A stretch of 8,820 bases of DNA from Clostridiales bacterium (GTDB lineage: Bacteria > Bacillota > Clostridia > Christensenellales > Aristaeellaceae): NCBI GenBank assembly GCA_022776785.1, contig JALFHA010000336.1:1-8820 (forward strand), written 5' to 3'. The notes below the pieces were generated by a model. The model saw only the letters and a list, made by a program, of their open reading frames with translations. It was not told where the DNA came from and made no database searches. Numbering within the stretch: position 1 is the first letter of the stretch; the number at the start of each line of letters is the position of its first letter. A program made the translations under genes and the position numbers. Below, piece by piece: positions 1 to 5,775 of the stretch.

Positions 1-786
1 ATACACGCCCAGCGAGCGTGAACTGCCCGTCGGCTGCTCGCGCAGGTTCACAGAGCTGATGTACGCCTCGCCCGGCGCAAGCCGAGGCTGATGCGCACTG
101 ACATACCGCTCGATTTCCTCCGCGCTTCTGGGGAAATCCTCCGCCTGCCACGCCGCCAGCCGCGACGGCATACAGCAGCCTCCGAAGCTCTGCCCGCTTT
201 CTTGCCCGTTCCTCAGAACGAACAGACTCAGCAGGTTCATATCGATCATCTGCCGCCCGCTGCCCTTCGCCGTCACCAGTGCGACAAGTCTAATCCATCC
301 CTCGCGCTCCACGCTGACCATCCAGCGATCGTTCCCGCAGACGATCGCCTGTCCCCCTCCGCCGGAGCGGATGCTGAGCGGATCATCCTGCACACAGGTG
401 ATGGTGAATTCCGTTCCCGGCTGCAAGAAGCTGTCTGTCTCCACGCAAACCGACCAGCCGCTTTCCTCGCAGAACGCGCCCATGAGCACGATGCGGCCCT
501 CCCGCTCCACGGCCAGCAGAATGGAATCGTGAACGACGGCGACTTTGCTCTGCCACCACTGCGAATACCTCGACGCCGTGAGGATCTGATCCCCCTCACG
601 CAAAGCGCCTGAAAAGATTCTTTCAATCTCGGCTGGCAGCTCTCCCTCATAATCGACGCACCTAGCGTAGGGTTTCCCGCTGTCATCATCAAAAAACGCA
701 TACGCGCGCTCAGCCGCAGCCGACACAGACGCCGCCAGCACCATCAGCACCGCGCACAGCAGTGCCAGCCATCCAAGCCTTTTCAT
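1..786 (-). CDS. Secreted protein with C-terminal SH3b domain, partial (3' end outside window)
   Basis: The frame stays open for 262 codons from the ATG at 786-784 to the window edge, so the C-terminus is missing. The start follows an AAAGGAG ribosome binding site about 10 bases upstream. Residues 1-25 form a signal peptide: MKR, a hydrophobic stretch rich in Leu, Ala and Val, then a small-residue AAA cleavage region. Residues about 30-230 match no family I recognise. They contain several Cys residues (43, 106, 114, 131, 150, and a Cys-Cys at 204-205) and beta-rich segments. From about residue 240 the text ISSVNLREQPTGSSRSLGVY looks like the start of a bacterial SH3 domain (SH3_3), which in exported proteins usually binds cell wall. 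I infer an exported, envelope-associated protein of unknown job. The DUF3793 gene lies 99 bases upstream on the same strand, so co-transcription is possible. Secretion and SH3 are fairly sure; function is unknown. Confidence 0.8.
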   Translation of the reverse strand, partial: MKRLGWLALLCAVLMVLAASVSAAAERAYAFFDDDSGKPYARCVDYEGELPAEIERIFSGALREGDQILTASRYSQWWQSKVAVVHDSILLAVEREGRIVLMGAFCEESGWSVCVETDSFLQPGTEFTITCVQDDPLSIRSGGGGQAIVCGNDRWMVSVEREGWIRLVALVTAKGSGRQMIDMNLLSLFVLRNGQESGQSFGGCCMPSRLAAWQAEDFPRSAEEIERYVSAHQPRLAPGEAYISSVNLREQPTGSSRSLGVY

Positions 787-789
787 TTT

Positions 790-844
790 CCGCACACTCC
801 TTTGCTATCAAAGCCCTTCTGCTTATACAGACGATCGTGTGCGG
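790..844 (-). promoter_or_regulatory. Structured leader that pairs across the ribosome binding site of the SH3 protein gene
   Basis: Read on the minus strand, CCGCACAC (844-837) is the exact complement of GTGTGCGG (797-790), which begins within the GGAG ribosome binding site and ends just before the start codon. Two smaller stems lie inside: TCTG/CAGA (831-828 with 821-818) and CTTTG/CAAAG (813-809 with 804-800). The second takes up the first part of the AAAGGAG site. Together they make a three-way junction that would hide the ribosome binding site. A TATAAG sequence sits in the loop of the first inner stem, but I found no convincing -35 element for it. The pairing is seen in the sequence; a regulatory role is inference. 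Confidence 0.4.
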
Positions 845-885
845 CAATTCTTTCACAGAAATGGAAAAAAGCGGGAAAATTCCAA

Positions 886-1431
886 TCAGCTGCGTACAGT
901 CATCCTCTCCATGCTCATGCCCTGCGCATACTGGTGCAGATAGATGCCCGTGCAGCGCGCATAGAGCGCAAACAGCCGCTGCGCTCGCTCCTCGTCGCCA
1001 TAGACCTTCCAGCAGCCGACGCACTTCGCACGCTTGTGCGCCATGAAGCCCTCAACATCCTCCGGCGGGTAGCCCAGAAACAAACCAATTTCGTGCGGAA
1101 ACTCCGCCTGCGTCCACATCCGCTCGCGCAGCAGGCGCAGGCAGGCATTCGTCTGGCCGCACGGATAGCCACATCCATGCAGGATCGCCTGCGCGCGCGG
1201 GTCATTCAAATCGCGCGTCAAAAGCTCCGGGCGGCAGACATAGACCAGATAGTTCGCGTCCCGCCGCTGCATCAGCAGCACACACAGCCCCTTGCCGCGC
1301 AGCCGCCGGTTCAAATCGCGCACGCCTGCGTGCAGCTCCTGCCCGCTCTCGCGCAGGCAGGCAAAGAGGCTGCCCGCCTTGAGCGCCGCCAGCGTCGGCG
1401 CGCAGTAGCGGATGACGGTTTCGTCGGTCAT
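886..1431 (-). CDS. DUF3793 family protein
   Basis: This 181-residue protein matches the DUF3793 family by its characteristic blocks: CAPTLAALKAGSLF near residues 10-23, a Leu/Tyr-rich strand LVYVCRP at 62-68, FPHEIGLFLGYPPEDV at 111-126, and CVGCWKVYGDEERAQ at 137-151. These span essentially the full family length. The family occurs mostly in Clostridia and has no established biochemical function. The protein is cytoplasmic, with no signal peptide or membrane segment. Cys is frequent (residues 10, 25, 50, 66, 87, 91, 97, 137, 140, 160), which would suit metal or redox chemistry, but that is inference. The start is the ATG at 1431 because AGGAGG lies 8 bases upstream and the family motif begins a few residues in. 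The frame stays open upstream to 1530, so an ATG at 1479 giving 16 extra residues is a less likely alternative. Confidence 0.85.
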   Translation of the reverse strand: MTDETVIRYCAPTLAALKAGSLFACLRESGQELHAGVRDLNRRLRGKGLCVLLMQRRDANYLVYVCRPELLTRDLNDPRAQAILHGCGYPCGQTNACLRLLRERMWTQAEFPHEIGLFLGYPPEDVEGFMAHKRAKCVGCWKVYGDEERAQRLFALYARCTGIYLHQYAQGMSMERMTVRS

Positions 1432-1439
1432 GGCTTTTG

Positions 1440-1445
1440 CCTCCT
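1440..1445 (-). promoter_or_regulatory. Ribosome binding site fixing the DUF3793 start
   Basis: On the minus strand AGGAGG is followed by 8 bases and the ATG at 1431. This favours the shorter product over upstream in-frame starts. A second AGGAGG (1512-1507, minus) lies further upstream and precedes a five-codon mini-ORF starting at 1493, whose stop overlaps the ATG at 1479. That arrangement could allow a slightly longer product. Confidence 0.7.
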
Positions 1446-1523
1446 GCACCGCATTGTCTCCCGCCTGAGCGGCTTTCATCCCCGGCGCGGCATCCGCGGT
1501 TTCGTCCCTCCTGTTTCCACCGC

Positions 1524-1552
1524 TTGACACAGGCCGCCGATGGTTCTATAAT
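1524..1552 (+). promoter_or_regulatory. Consensus sigma-A promoter for the ZIP transporter gene
   Basis: TTGACA at 1524-1529 and TATAAT at 1547-1552 match the housekeeping -35 and -10 consensus at every base, with the optimal 17-base spacer. Transcription would start near 1559. That gives a leader of about 54 bases, containing a small hairpin (GGGCC at 1563-1567 with GGCCC at 1578-1582) and the AAAGGAGG ribosome binding site at 1597-1604. Confidence 0.88.
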
Positions 1553-1612
1553 GCAAACAGAAGGGCCGCGCAGATGTGGCCCGGCATTTCAGGCGCAAAG
1601 GAGGAACCTTCC

Positions 1613-2398
1613 ATGCCTGTGGAGGTCGTTTACGGTATTCTCATTCCCTTTCTGGGCACGACGCTAGGCGCTGCCTGCGTCTTTCTGCTCAAGCACGGGC
1701 TCCATCCCCTCGTGCAGCGCGGCCTGACGGGCTTTGCCGCCGGCGTCATGACCGCCGCCTCCGTCTGGAGCCTGCTCATCCCCGCCATGGAATACGCTGA
1801 AAGCATGGGCCGCCTGTCCTTCGTTCCGGCTGTCGTCGGCTTCTGGCTGGGCGTGCTGTTCCTGCTGGCGCTCGATCACTGCATTCCCCATCTGCACCAG
1901 GGCAGCGACGAGCCAGAGGGCCCCAAGTCCTCTCTGCGCCGCAGCACCATGCTCATGCTCGCCGTCACGCTGCACAATATCCCGGAGGGCATGGCGGTCG
2001 GCGTGGTCTTCGCGGGCTGGATGTCCGGTCAGGGCGGCCTGTCACTGGCCGCCGCGCTGGCGCTGGCACTGGGCATCGCCATCCAGAATTTCCCGGAGGG
2101 CGCCATCCTCTCCATGCCCCTGAGCGCAAACGGTATGAAGAAATCGCGCGCGTTCATGCAAGGCATGATCTCCGGCGTCGCGGAACTGCTCGCCGCGCTG
2201 GTGACGCTCTGGGCGTCGAAGCTGGTCGTCCCCGTGCTTCCCTACCTGCTCAGCTTTGCCGCAGGCGCAATGATCTATGTCGTCGTTGAGGAGCTGATTC
2301 CCGAGTCCTCGCAGGGAAGCCACTCGAATCTGGGCACGATCTTCTTCTCGCTGGGCTTTACGCTCATGCTCGTGCTGGACGTCGCCCTCGGCGCGTAA
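1613..2398 (+). CDS. ZIP family divalent metal transporter (GufA-like subfamily)
   Basis: This 261-residue integral membrane protein should import Zn2+ or other divalent metals such as Fe2+ or Mn2+ across the cytoplasmic membrane. It has about eight hydrophobic segments and both ZIP signature helices: HNIPEG at residues 121-126 and QNFPEG at 158-163. His121, Asn122, Glu125, Gln158, Asn159, Glu162 and Glu191 fall where the two metal sites of the structurally known GufA-type ZIP bind. Asn159 replaces the Asp common in that subfamily. The loop before the first signature helix carries His89, His93 and His95, a possible metal-sensing segment. The start is the ATG 8 bases after AAAGGAGG; an upstream in-frame ATG at 1574 lacks such a site. 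The gene stands alone between its own promoter and terminator. Family is certain; the metal is not predictable. Confidence 0.93.
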   Translation: MPVEVVYGILIPFLGTTLGAACVFLLKHGLHPLVQRGLTGFAAGVMTAASVWSLLIPAMEYAESMGRLSFVPAVVGFWLGVLFLLALDHCIPHLHQGSDEPEGPKSSLRRSTMLMLAVTLHNIPEGMAVGVVFAGWMSGQGGLSLAAALALALGIAIQNFPEGAILSMPLSANGMKKSRAFMQGMISGVAELLAALVTLWASKLVVPVLPYLLSFAAGAMIYVVVEELIPESSQGSHSNLGTIFFSLGFTLMLVLDVALGA

Positions 2399-2425
2399 AA
2401 TGGCCCGTCAGTCCTGTAATGATTT

Positions 2426-2456
2426 GGCAGAGCATACTGTATGCTCCGCCTTTTTT
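2426..2456 (+). terminator. Intrinsic terminator after the ZIP gene
   Basis: GGC-A-GAGCATA, loop CTG, then TATGCTC-C-GCC forms a 10-pair stem with a single A/C mismatch, directly followed by six T and further T-rich sequence. It begins 27 bases after the ZIP stop codon. Confidence 0.9.
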
Positions 2457-2542
2457 CTTTGTTTTCAAGCGTTTTTTCGCATTGCCATGCGCCTTCCAGA
2501 AGTTGGAAACGATTATGTTGCAATAAACTCTATTCCCTCCTC

Positions 2543-2596
2543 GTCATGTATGCAGAAGGCGGTCAGGAACGGCCGCTTGAACGCCTTCGCAATGAC
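2543..2596 (+). promoter_or_regulatory. Long imperfect hairpin in the leader of the triple-SH3 gene
   Basis: GTCAT (2543-2547) pairs with ATGAC (2592-2596), GC (2552-2553) with GC (2589-2590), GAAGGCG (2555-2561) with CGCCTTC (2582-2588), and TCA (2563-2565) with TGA (2578-2580). The base of the hairpin abuts the AAAGGAGG ribosome binding site (2597-2604). Next to it, AGGAAATTTCCT (2602-2613) is a perfect 12-base palindrome between that site and the start codon. There is no T-tract, so this is not a terminator. I see no convincing promoter in 2457-2542, although one must exist because the upstream gene ends in a strong terminator. A role in translation or mRNA stability is inference. Confidence 0.4.
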
Positions 2597-2613
2597 AAAG
2601 GAGGAAATTTCCT

Positions 2614-3282
2614 ATGCTTAACAACAAAAAGAAGGCGGCCTGCGCCGCGATGCTCTGCATGGCGATGACGGCTCCGTTCGCCGCCCTTGCCGATCAAACC
2701 CGCGTCGTCACCTGCGGCACGCTGAACCTGCGCGCCGAGGCGAACACCACCTCCGCCGTGCTGGGCAAGTACGGCTGGGGCACGCAGGTGCTGGTCAAGG
2801 AGATCGAGGGCGACTGGGCGAGCGTCAGCGTCGGCGGTCAGGAGGGCTACATGTACGCCCGCTACCTCGGCAGCGAGGGCGAGACTAACGCCACCCGTTA
2901 TGTGGCCACGAACACGCGCGGCCTCAACCTGCGCGCCACGCCCAACGGCGACATCCTCGGCTCCTATCCGCGCGGCACGCAGGTGACCGTGCTCTCCACC
3001 GACGGCGCGTGGAGCAAGGTCAGCGTGGACGGCAAGACCGGCTACATGATGGCCAAGTTCCTCAAGGTCACCTCCTCCGCGGTCAGCGGCACGGCGACCG
3101 TCATCAACCCCAACGGTAACAGCTACGTCAACTTCCGCAGCACCCCGAGCCTGAATGCCTCCGTGCTGCGCACCGTGTCCGTCGGCACGAAGATCAACGT
3201 GCTTGAGCGCACCACCGACTGGACCAAGACGGAGATCGACGGCCAGGTCGGCTATATCTCCAGCTGGTTCCTCAAGTTCTGA
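2614..3282 (+). CDS. Secreted triple SH3b-domain protein
   Basis: This 222-residue exported protein consists of a signal peptide and three bacterial SH3 domains and nothing else. Residues 1-26 are the signal: a Lys-rich N-region NNKKK, a hydrophobic Ala/Met core, and an ALA cleavage site before Asp27. The SH3b repeats lie at about 31-86, 96-152 and 160-222. Each has the motif set of the family: an early (V)NLR or NFR (38-40, 105-107, 173-175), a GT-x-V strand, a Trp near the middle (DW, AW, DW) and a closing GY-x-x-x-x-(Y/F)L. Such repeats typically bind peptidoglycan or mediate contacts in the envelope. There is no catalytic domain or LPXTG/S-layer anchor, so the protein may be an adaptor or regulatory wall binder. 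The start follows AAAGGAGG by 9 bases. Domain assignment is sure; the cellular role is not. Confidence 0.9.
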   Translation: MLNNKKKAACAAMLCMAMTAPFAALADQTRVVTCGTLNLRAEANTTSAVLGKYGWGTQVLVKEIEGDWASVSVGGQEGYMYARYLGSEGETNATRYVATNTRGLNLRATPNGDILGSYPRGTQVTVLSTDGAWSKVSVDGKTGYMMAKFLKVTSSAVSGTATVINPNGNSYVNFRSTPSLNASVLRTVSVGTKINVLERTTDWTKTEIDGQVGYISSWFLKF

Positions 3283-3328
3283 TTTTCTTGCTTCTTCTCT
3301 CTTCCTCTTTTCAGCGCAGTTTGCGCAG

Positions 3329-3366
3329 CGGGGCTGTCTCCCCTTACGGAGACGGCCCCGTTTTTG
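3329..3366 (+). terminator. Intrinsic terminator after the triple-SH3 gene
   Basis: CGGGGCTGTCTCC (3329-3341) pairs over 13 positions, including one wobble pair, with GGAGACGGCCCCG (3348-3360). The loop is CCTTAC and TTTTTG follows. This is a very strong, textbook terminator 46 bases after the stop codon. Confidence 0.95.
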
Positions 3367-3438
3367 TTCCTTGATACTATTTTGCGGCTAAAATCTAGCT
3401 TTGCAGAATCAGCCCCGTTTCAATCGTAGGATGCTTCG

Positions 3439-3579
3439 CATCCTGCTCTGAAACTGCTTTTTCTTTTGAAAAATAAGGGAACATTGGGCTGCCGCCCAAA
3501 CCTGCTTGAGGGATTTCATCCCTCAAACTCCCTTCTTCGCTTCGCGCTTATATTCGAGCTTTTAAGTGCAAGACAGTAT
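3439..3579 (+). repeat. 141-base structured repeat, copy 1 (upstream of enolase)
   Basis: These 141 bases are the reverse complement of 8680-8820 with only two mismatches (positions 3471 and 3573). The repeat is non-coding and full of pairing. AAGGGA (3475-3480) pairs with TCCCTT (3529-3534) and encloses two hairpins: TTGGGC/GCCCAA (3484-3489 with 3494-3499, loop TGCC) and TTGAGGGAT/ATCCCTCAA (3506-3514 with 3518-3526, loop TTC). Upstream, a third hairpin GTAGGATGC/GCATCCTGC (loop TTC) is flanked by GTTTCA/TGAAAC, so the full element probably begins near 3420, where the other copy leaves the window. No transposase is present. It resembles a dispersed REP- or MITE-like element; copy number in the genome is unknown. 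Confidence 0.9.
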
Positions 3580-3676
3580 GAATTGCCGCGCAGCATTGAA
3601 GAAAGCCCCCTCAGGCATAAACGGGCGCTATTTGGTTCATCCTTAGTTGCAAACGAAAACCGGAGGGATGACGATC
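3580..3676 (+). other. Leader region of the enolase gene
   Basis: This stretch between the repeat and enolase has no reading frame I would call. A weak promoter-like pair, TTGAAG (3596-3601) and TAAACG (3618-3623), has a 16-base spacer but matches consensus poorly. TCATCC (3637-3642) is complementary to GGATGA (3666-3671), which overlaps the edge of the ribosome binding site. The regulatory meaning is uncertain. Confidence 0.25.
3662..3666 (+). promoter_or_regulatory. Ribosome binding site fixing the enolase start
   Basis: GGAGG lies 10 bases before the ATG at 3677. The in-frame ATG at 3668 is only one base after it and a TTG at 3647 lies before it, so neither is a plausible start. Confidence 0.75.
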
Positions 3677-4957
3677 ATGCGCTCAACAGAAATCACCGGC
3701 GTGCTCGGCCGCGAGGTGCTCGATTCCCGCGGCAATCCAACCGTCGAGGCGGAGATCACCCTTGCCTGCGGCGTGACATGCACGGCCATCGCGCCCAGCG
3801 GCGCATCGACAGGCCAGTTTGAAGCGCTGGAGCTGCGCGACGGCGACATGCAGCGCTTTGGCGGGAAGGGCGTACTGCGCGCGTGCAGGAACGTCTCCCG
3901 CAATATCGCCAAGGCGATTGCGGGGCTTGACGCCGCCGATCTCGCCGCCGTAGACGGCGCCATGCTCGCGCTCGACGGGACGGATAACCTCGGCTCGCTC
4001 GGCGCCAACGCGACGCTTGCCGTCTCGCTCGCCTGCGCCAAGGCGGCAGCCAGCGCACAGGGCTTGGCGCTGTTCCGCTTTCTGGGCGGCGCGCAGGCCG
4101 TCACACTGCCGCTGCCGATGATGAACATCCTTAACGGCGGCGCACACGCGGGTAACGGGCTGGATGTGCAGGAATTCATGATCGTCCCCGTCGGTGCGCA
4201 GAGCCTGCGCGAGGCTGTGCGCATGGGCGCGGAGGTCTACCACGCGCTCGCGGCGCTGCTCAAAAAGAAGGGGCTCTCCACCGCCGTGGGCGACGAGGGA
4301 GGCTTTGCCCCGGATATTGCCGACGAGCGGCAGGCCATCGACCTGATTCTGGAGGCCGTTACCCGCGCGGGCTATGCCAGCGGACGGGATTTTGCCCTCG
4401 CGCTCGATGCCGCCGCCAGCGAGTGGAAGCAAAAGGAGGGCTATCTGATGCCCAAGAGCCAGCGCGCCTTTACCGCGCACGAGCTTTCCGAGCACTGGAG
4501 CGCCCTCGTGCGACAGTATCCCATCCGCTCCATCGAGGATCCGCTCGGCGAGGAGGACTGGCCCGCCTGGCAGGCGCTGACCAAGACGCTCGGCGGCGAA
4601 TGTCAGCTTGTGGGCGACGACCTGTTTGTCACCAACGTGAAGCGGCTGTTAAAGGGCATTTCGATGCGCTGCGGCAATGCCATTCTGCTCAAGCCGAATC
4701 AGATCGGCACGCTGACGCAGACCATCGCCGCCCAGCAGCTGGCAAGGCGCAGCGGCTATCGCTCCATCCTCTCCCACCGCTCCGGAGAGACGGAGGATAC
4801 CTCCATCGCCGACCTCGCCGTCGCGCTGAACGTCGGCCAGATCAAGACGGGCGCACCCTGCCGCGCCGAGCGCACCGCGAAATACAACCGCCTGCTGCGC
4901 ATCGAGGAGGCGCTCGGCGGAGCCGCTGTATTCGACGGGGCGGCGATGAACGGATGA
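3677..4957 (+). CDS. eno: Enolase (phosphopyruvate hydratase)
   Basis: Enolase interconverts 2-phosphoglycerate and phosphoenolpyruvate in the cytoplasm, the penultimate step of glycolysis. The 426 residues are full length for the family. All catalytic landmarks are visible: LDSRGNPTVE at 15-24, the SGASTG loop at 41-46, His157 in GGAHAGN, Glu166 in QEFMI, Glu207 in GDEGGFAP, metal ligands Asp244, Glu287 (SIED) and Asp314 (VGDDLFVTN), Lys339 in ILLKPNQIGT, His367-Arg-Ser in SHRSGETED, and Lys390 in GQIKTG. It is somewhat divergent: GGAHAGNGLD where HADN is usual, SIEDPLGEED for SIEDGLDE, and KPNQ for K(V/F)NQ. It may therefore be a second enolase or a lineage-specific form. It is not beside other glycolytic genes; instead its last codons overlap a TSUP permease gene by four bases. 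Enzyme identity is very likely; whether it is the main housekeeping enolase is unknown. Confidence 0.93.
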   Translation: MRSTEITGVLGREVLDSRGNPTVEAEITLACGVTCTAIAPSGASTGQFEALELRDGDMQRFGGKGVLRACRNVSRNIAKAIAGLDAADLAAVDGAMLALDGTDNLGSLGANATLAVSLACAKAAASAQGLALFRFLGGAQAVTLPLPMMNILNGGAHAGNGLDVQEFMIVPVGAQSLREAVRMGAEVYHALAALLKKKGLSTAVGDEGGFAPDIADERQAIDLILEAVTRAGYASGRDFALALDAAASEWKQKEGYLMPKSQRAFTAHELSEHWSALVRQYPIRSIEDPLGEEDWPAWQALTKTLGGECQLVGDDLFVTNVKRLLKGISMRCGNAILLKPNQIGTLTQTIAAQQLARRSGYRSILSHRSGETEDTSIADLAVALNVGQIKTGAPCRAERTAKYNRLLRIEEALGGAAVFDGAAMNG

Positions 4958-5718
4958 TCTATCTGCTGCTCGGCGCGGTCAGCGCGTTTTTCGGCGCGGG
5001 GGACGGTCTGGGCGCGACGACGCTGCTGCGCCCGCTGCTGGATGCGGTCTCCCCGCTGCCGCCCGCGACCGTCGCGGCGCTGGCGACCATGGCTACCCTC
5101 TGCGCCGCTCTGGTCGGCGCGTTCTTCGCCCTCGGCCGACCGTTGCCCCTGCCACAGGAGGAGCTCGTGCTGCTGGCCGTGGGCGCGCTGCTCGGCGGCG
5201 TGCTGGGTGATCTGGCGCAGGCGCGCTTCTTTGCCGCACTTGCGCCGGAGCGCGCAAGGCTGATGCAGAATGCGCTGCTCTTTACGCTCATCGCCCTGCC
5301 CTCTCTCTATTTTTCACAGCTGGCGCGAACGATTCAGCCGCTGGCGCTCTCGCGCGTGTTCTCGTTCCCCGTCGGGCTGTTTGCCGGGCTGACGGCCTCG
5401 TTCCTCGCCTTTGGCGGCGAGCCTCTGACGCTGATGCTCTACTTTCTGCTCTTTGACGCGGACGACGACGAGGCCGCGTTCGCCGCGCTCAGCGTGACGG
5501 TGTGCGCCATGAGCGGCAAGCTCATCACACTGCTCATCCGCCAGCGCTTCACGCTGCCCGCGGCCGACGCGCTGCTCTGGCTGCTGCCGGGCGCGCTGGG
5601 CGGCGCGCTTCTGGCCATGCTGCCGGGCTTTGCTCGCAGCGCGCAGCGCAGCGGGCAACTGCTGCTGCGGCTGAGCCTGTTTACAGCGGTGCTCAACGTC
5701 GCCGCGGCGATGGTATAG
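4954..5718 (+). CDS. TSUP family permease (sulfite exporter TauE/SafE-like)
   Basis: This 254-residue hydrophobic protein has about eight membrane segments (roughly 2-14, 37-60, 70-92, 104-120, 134-154, 175-195, 204-222, 235-253). The two-fold internal repeat typical of TSUP carriers is visible: GAGDGLGATTLLRPLL at 14-29 and GLTASFLAFGGEPLTLML at 145-162 are the paired Gly-rich motifs that open each half. Characterised relatives move sulfite, sulfonates, sulfoacetate or other small organic anions across the cytoplasmic membrane; the substrate here cannot be read from sequence. An acidic loop DADDDE (168-173) follows the second motif. The start codon ATG shares four bases (ATGA) with the enolase stop and has no good ribosome binding site of its own, so translation is probably coupled to enolase. 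The family is fairly sure. Confidence 0.85.
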   Translation: MIYLLLGAVSAFFGAGDGLGATTLLRPLLDAVSPLPPATVAALATMATLCAALVGAFFALGRPLPLPQEELVLLAVGALLGGVLGDLAQARFFAALAPERARLMQNALLFTLIALPSLYFSQLARTIQPLALSRVFSFPVGLFAGLTASFLAFGGEPLTLMLYFLLFDADDDEAAFAALSVTVCAMSGKLITLLIRQRFTLPAADALLWLLPGALGGALLAMLPGFARSAQRSGQLLLRLSLFTAVLNVAAAMV

Positions 5719-5727
5719 GTGCATAAT

Positions 5728-5768
5728 AAAAAACGTCGGCGCCTTGAGCTACACCGACGTTTTGTCTT
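5728..5768. terminator. Two-way intrinsic terminator between TSUP and fprA genes
   Basis: AAAACGTCGG (5730-5739) and CCGACGTTTT (5754-5763) form a 10-pair stem. T-rich tails follow on both strands: TTTTGTCTTTC for the rightward gene, and six T followed by ATTAT for the leftward fprA. It lies between two convergent genes and serves both. Confidence 0.9.
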
Positions 5769-5775
5769 TCTTTGA

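Noticed and set aside
857..885. Terminator after the DUF3793 gene
   Set aside because: On the minus strand GGAATTTTCC followed by CGCTTTTTT looks suggestive, but the stem is only four pairs with a two-base loop, too weak to support a terminator.
802..1527. Plus-strand open frame (241 codons) opposite the DUF3793 gene
   Set aside because: The minus-strand product matches DUF3793 along its whole length and has a good ribosome binding site; the plus frame has neither.
3553..3582. Promoter in the gene-facing end of the repeat (TTCGAG, 18 bases, TATGAA; TATTAC in the other copy)
   Set aside because: The -35-like hexamer matches consensus at only two positions and the -10-like hexamers differ between copies, so it is too weak to call.
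3466..3822. Open frame of 118 codons starting inside the repeat
   Set aside because: It runs from a hairpin-rich non-coding repeat into the enolase gene in the wrong frame and shows no motif.
3683..4495. Long open frame on the minus strand opposite enolase (270 codons)
   Set aside because: It lies opposite a well-conserved enolase, has no recognisable domain and is Arg/Ala-rich as expected for the complement of GC-rich codons. It is a shadow frame.
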